Shown here: one piece after another, positions 59,761 through 64,000 of the stretch | How positions within the stretch are numbered: the stretch's first letter is position 1 | How the letters are laid out: every line of letters starts with the position of its first letter | Source: Mya arenaria | Lineage: Eukaryota; Mollusca; Bivalvia; Myida; Myidae | Direction of reading: 5' to 3' | NCBI RefSeq assembly: GCF_026914265.1 | Contig: NC_069125.1 | Location: 71,316,046-71,380,045, forward strand | DNA length: 64,000 nucleotides | The notes under the pieces: model-generated | What the model was told of the DNA's origin: nothing | Seen by the model: the letters and a program-made list of their open reading frames with translations, nothing else | The model's database searches: none | Position numbers and translations under genes: made by a program

Positions 59761-59908
59761 TGAATTGCGGGGTTGATGTCATTATCGGGGATATGAACGC
59801 AATTGGGTTGGTCAAAGTACGCGTGGAGTCCTTCGGACTCCACACACATTGACCAACCCGATTGCGTTCAAACCCCGATAATGACATCAACCCCGCAATA
59901 TATTCCTT
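59755..59908. mobile_element. 154-bp near-perfect hairpin element
   Basis: Arms of about 75 bases pair with only a few mismatches around GGAGTCCTTCGGACTCC. Landmarks in both arms are GCGGGGTTGATGTCATTATC, GAACGCAAT and GGTTGGTCAA. The hairpin directly abuts the end of the dispersed repeat copy. A single-arm copy lies at 63131-63210. Confidence 0.88.
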
Positions 59909-60068
59909 AATTGATTTCCTTAATCATGCCTGTTAGCGATTTGTCACTGTACTCGGTGGTAAAATTGCCTCAATTGTTATTTTCCGTCATGTTGTTTAAC
60001 CAATTGCCTGTATAAGTTATTAAATGTCTGTTGTAACGATATGTTACCGTGACAAAATAAAAAGTGAA

Positions 60069-60096
60069 TGTGTGTGTGTGTGTGTGTGTGTGTGTG
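60069..60096. repeat. (GT)n microsatellite
   Basis: Run of about 14 TG units. Confidence 0.97.
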
Positions 60097-60153
60097 AGAA
60101 ACAGTTTGGTACCATGCGAGTATGAAGCAACATTTTGATGTTAATTAACAATG

Positions 60154-60285
60154 TCAATTTTCCTTAGTTCGATATTTTGTGCTTTCGAGCAAGTCTTTGT
60201 CCTCTTCCCTGTTGTTTGAAGATAGGAGAGTGGATGGTTGAACTGGGTAGCCTTCCAAATGTGGCCAGGTCGGATCAATATGAAT
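60154..60285 (-). CDS. Candidate downstream exon of the IGFBP-domain gene
   Basis: After a good acceptor (CTTTTTAAATTTCAG) the phase-0 frame is open for 43 codons to TGA and looks protein-like (DPTWPHLEGYPVQPSTLL, NNREEDKDLLE). Exon 1 ends in phase 1, and a direct join would instead stop after three codons (D-S-Y). Either an intermediate exon is missing from my model, or this is mainly 3' UTR, or it is unrelated. Confidence 0.35.
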   Translation of the reverse strand: MHIDPTWPHLEGYPVQPSTLLSSNNREEDKDLLESTKYRTKEN

Positions 60286-60289
60286 CTGA

Positions 60290-61740
60290 AATTTAAAAAG
60301 CAATAATTTAAGAGCTACTGGCGGTGGACACAGATTATTATCATTTTGCGCGAATTTCTTTTATACATTATTAAAGACACGGCTTAAGTAAGATCCGAGT
60401 GCCCTTTGTTTTTCCTGGGTCAAATTATCTTGACATTAAACTATAGAAAGGTCATGCTGCTGTGTCTAATTATCCTTGAAATCAATTAAACCTCAATCAG
60501 ACTGCATTAGAAAGCGCATGCATAAAGGTGAAATGTGAGCTGTTTATCAAGCAAAGGTTGTATATCTAAGAACAAATGTACCGACTTGTGCAGAACATAT
60601 TGTAAGTAACAAATAAACATACTGGTAAACAAGAAGTATCTTTAAAAAGATACTCGGACGTGCTAAACCAGTGCTATGACAAGTGACCGATTGGATTGAA
60701 TTATCGACATGTAATGGTGTTTGTTTGTTGGTTTAATTGTTTAATTCCTGAGTCTGTGCAGTTTTTTGAAAGGTATATCATAATCATGCACAGTATTGCA
60801 ATGTTTGAGTAAACGTGAGTTACTTTTCAATAAAGAAATGTTTGAACCCCTAAAAATGTAACGAAACGCCATGTTCTGTATTATTAGATTTATTGTAGGG
60901 CGTCATTTTATATGACCAGCAGGAACTGAGTTCTTGAGAACATTCTATAATGATCGACCTTAAAGGTAGTAAGCCAGTTTGCTTGTGGCTTGCAACTTAT
61001 CGCTCTCATTAAACATAAAAGTATCAACTATAATGAAATATCACTATTAAATGAATATCTAACAAACTTATAGTACATAATGGAACATATTTTTTATTCA
61101 TACTACTTTCATTTCACAAGTAAGAATTTCTTTCTTTATCTATATGTTCAGCAATAAGTCAGCAGTATCCCCATATTACTCCATCTTCAGCTTATTGATC
61201 AGCACTTTAGCACGACCCGAAATGACGTTTTTGAAAAGGAGGTCTCAACGCAAGGAAGTAAAACAAAGCAAGACCGTATTACACTAAAACATTCTAGTCC
61301 GAAAACAATGTGTATACTATTTTAAGCGTTTTTCTTGTTGTGTTAAATCTTGAATGATGATCTGTCTTACTTTTCTGGAAAAAGTTTCGTGGGGAAATAA
61401 AAATTCTTCAACTTTTAACAATCAGAGTTCTGAAGAGCTCGTTTCCGATACTTTTTAGTTATTTAATAAATTTTACAATGACCTACGGGATTTTTAGTTT
61501 TAGTTTATAATGACCAATGAAAATCTTGATTTAATTCAGTTTATTTCTGTGAATTTCACGGTATGTCGGAAATATCACAGGAAGTCTGTGAGATTACTAA
61601 CGCCAAAAGGGCCGAAAAATAAGCAATGCATTTTATATCTAATAACTTAAGATTTGTACCCATGGTTTCCTGACGGTGATAATGTTATCATATTTGGTGT
61701 CTGTTCTCAATTTATGATAATGCATGTAGTATTAACTTGT
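60290..61740. other. Intron or intergenic DNA left of the IGFBP exon
   Basis: No firm exon seen; AT-rich. Confidence 0.45.
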
Positions 61741-61742
61741 AG

Positions 61743-61743
<1 letters not shown>

Positions 61744-61808
<65 letters not shown>
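61744..61808. repeat. (AT)n microsatellite
   Basis: AT dinucleotide run of about 65 bp. Confidence 0.97.
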
Positions 61809-61810
<2 letters not shown>

Positions 61811-61896
61811 TTGGTATATGCTCATTGGCTTAAAAATACCTTTTGGCATATGTATTAAACTATGGAACTAGCGATTTTGGCGACAGCTACACTTAC

Positions 61897-62269
61897 CACT
61901 TAACTGGTTTGGACGAATATCTTGTTCCGAAGAAGTGTTTGACTCGTCAGGTTGGCAAGAAGCACGGCCGAATATCATTGCTATCATTTGTTCGGGCTCG
62001 TCTGAGAACGGCACACATGTCATTCCACGGCCGCAGCGTCCTTTATTGAGTCCGCACGTCTCCCCCTCGGTCCGGGCGCACACGAGACAGCAGGAGCAGA
62101 GACCGGGCTCGCGGACGAGCTCGCAGCCGTATCGCAGACCCGGGCAAGCCTGACTCTGACACGACTGGCAATGAAACATTCGCCGTATGTCTATATCAGC
62201 ACACAGTACCAGTGTGAGAAAACAAATGAGCAATAACAGCAGCTGTCTTATTCTCGACGAAATGTCCAT
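61897..62269 (-). CDS. Single IGFBP-domain secreted protein (perlustrin/SIBD-like), first exon
   Basis: From ATG at 62269 the frame encodes a signal peptide (residues 1-23/24, LLLLLICFLTLVLC) and then a complete IGFBP N-terminal domain at about 34-105. Its 12 cysteines include the signature GLCSCCLVC (family G-C-G-C-C-x-x-C) and GRCGRGMTC. An acidic/polar linker follows. The ORF could run to TAG at 61868, but GGTAAGTG (donor at 61896) gives a good splice site after residue 124, so I end the exon there (phase 1). Family members bind insulin/IGF-like peptides outside the cell, and mollusc perlustrin is found in nacre. A TATA box and a GC box lie upstream. Reading through would add only a few residues (KCSCRQNR). 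Confidence 0.9.
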
Positions 62270-62338
62270 CTTGTTTCAGTGCTGATGTTTCTAGCAAAGT
62301 TTAGCTGTGACTGTATGAGTAACATTAGGCCACTGTCA

Positions 62339-62345
62339 TTTTATA
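62339..62345 (-). promoter_or_regulatory. TATA box of the IGFBP-domain gene
   Basis: TATAAAA on the minus strand about 70 bp before the ATG. A GGGCGGA GC-box lies about 20 bp further upstream at 62364-62370. Confidence 0.6.
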
Positions 62346-62370
62346 ATTGCAGCTACTGGATGCTCCGCCC

Positions 62371-64000
62371 AGAAATAAACTTTTGACATCAACAGCTCTA
62401 GACATTTAAAGCATCTCATTGTATGCGCTGTTATAAAAAAATCATTCAATTTGTTATCGCCAGATGATATTCATAGAGGTACTTTTAACACAATATCTGT
62501 GAACTCGCTGATGGAATCTGTGCTTCTCGCGGTATTCTATCAATATTATTTAAGAGGGCCTCGACATAATGACACCTATGACAATGGATATAATCAGGGA
62601 ACATTCTATTGTAGCAACACGCAATAATAAACCGAGAGGCAAACATTCGAATCCAAGACAAATCTACCCCACTATTTTTGGCATATGCCGACAGCACGGC
62701 CTTAAACGACGGTTCCGCGGTATTTTGGTAAAACTCTTATCTATAAAGCCATTGGTCGCTGGTTCGTTCTCTTCCTAACCTATACAGATACTCAGCTGTC
62801 TTCTGTGAAGGACGTGTCAGGGCGATCCCGTGTGTTCGTGGTATGACGTAAAGTCAGTTCAGGATTAATTAGTCGTAACTTCCATAATCTCCAATTTGTA
62901 GAAACGTCACAAATGCCATCAATTTGATTTTGTTTTCTAATAAAGTTTGTGTTAAATTTCAATACTGGCTAAAGTCAAATTTACACAAATATGTTTTAAA
63001 ATAGCAATAAATGTGACGCTAAAATATAATCAATTTACAACTGAAATCGACCAAGATCATTATTGCAGCGGGCCCAGGCTAACATGTGTAACGCTCAAAT
63101 GGCGTTAATTAAGTCAACGGAAGTATTCAAAAAATGAATTGCGTGATTGATGTCATTATCGCGATATGAACGCAGTTGGGCTGGTTAAAGTGTGTGGGGT
63201 CCGAAAAAATTAAGCATTTTATTGTTATTTTGAAGAAAAAAAGTTTAGAGTGAGAAATTGACTCCTCGTATACATATAGTGCAAGCATGCAAAGTAGAGG
63301 TTTTGAATTTGAAGCTATATTTATTATATATAGTGTTTCCCTCTAAAATGAATACTTCACACAGAGGACCAGACGTCGGAAGAAAAACTCTTAAACTACC
63401 ATTATGTAAACGTTTGGCGGTATAATACCAAAACGTGACGTTAGTGGACAAAGTTATGGCACAGGAAAAACGTGAATATCTTTCTTGCATATTGGCCTTT
63501 TAATATATAATTTCCTGTACTAACCCTTTGTAAAAATACGCATTTTTATAATCATGTTTGATATGCGTTATATAATTTTGATTCACATCATCAAGGCCTT
63601 ATGATTTCATATTGCGATTAAGATAAAAAAAAAAAAAATCACGGCTTACTGGACATTTTTTAGCCATATCGCATTTTTATATTGAACAGCCAACGTTAGG
63701 TGATTCTAAGTGCTATTTGTAAACACCAGTTAGTCTATTAGAAAAACGTAGTTTTTGATCAAAGCACTTTTATTTAGTATCTTTAAACTTATGTCAGATA
63801 TAGTATTTATACTTTATTTTATAGTATCGAGTAAATGGAAAAAAATCGATGAAAAAATGCTTACGTTTTTATTGAAAACATGTAAAAATATGTTTGTTAT
63901 AATCTTCAACATATGCCCTTTTGAAAAATACAATTTTATTCATGACGTCTGACTTAATTGCTTGCGAGTGATATTTTTGGTTTTCATTTCAAATACTCTG
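62371..64000. other. Intergenic DNA with one half-hairpin repeat copy
   Basis: No supported gene. The segment 63131-63210 matches one arm of the 59755-59908 hairpin (GATTGATGTCATTATCGCG, ATATGAACGCAGTTGGGCTG, TGTGTGGGGTCC) without the second arm. The rest is AT-rich. Confidence 0.55.

Noticed and set aside
61843..62153. Plus-strand ORFs over the IGFBP exon
   Set aside because: Shadows of the minus-strand coding exon.

Overview
The window looks like nuclear DNA of an animal, most likely a bivalve mollusc. It is AT-rich and has split genes with GT-AG introns. Almost no long ORFs belong to genes, and satellites, fold-back elements and dead retroelements are dense. The recognisable host genes are an ependymin-related secreted protein and a perlustrin-like single-IGFBP-domain protein, both common in molluscs. 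The species cannot be named from sequence alone.

Four host genes are supported. Two small genes lie in tandem on the minus strand (gene A 6440-7316, gene B 12007-13286). I found them by joining small exons at consensus splice sites. Each encodes a signal peptide, a short ectodomain with six cysteines ending in a CC doublet, one transmembrane helix and a cytoplasmic tail. That is the plan of the Shisa/WBP1/VOPP1/CYYR1-type (STMC6) adaptors. Both genes have introns at the same places and phases, and the second intron splits the last cysteine codon in each. The third gene is a five-exon ependymin-related gene on the plus strand (28452-46204), whose 15.8 kb first intron holds most of the repeats on that side. 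The fourth is an IGFBP N-domain gene on the minus strand whose first exon is 61897-62269; its 3' end is unresolved.

The rest is mostly repeats. 1-870 is a 54-bp minisatellite cut by the window edge. 871-6400 holds small duplications, a zinc-finger relic and a fold-back element. A 21-bp repeat, an (AT)n tract, a dispersed repeat, a tRNA-derived SINE and a 59-bp minisatellite lie between or inside genes A and B. 14.4-25.6 kb is an 11.2 kb satellite of 54-bp monomers with nested higher-order repeats. 33.5-39.7 kb is a 42-bp satellite inside ependymin intron 1, with a PIF/Harbinger-like DNA transposon at its left edge. 48.3-52.0 kb is a decayed Ty3/Gypsy element (minus strand), and 58.15-58.99 kb is a truncated non-LTR retrotransposon 3' end. 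Several hairpin elements are scattered through the right half.

The long ORFs inside the satellites (up to 1008 codons) follow from monomer lengths divisible by three and are not called as genes. The least described part of the window is the tandem six-cysteine membrane-protein pair; the most striking structural features are the higher-order satellites.
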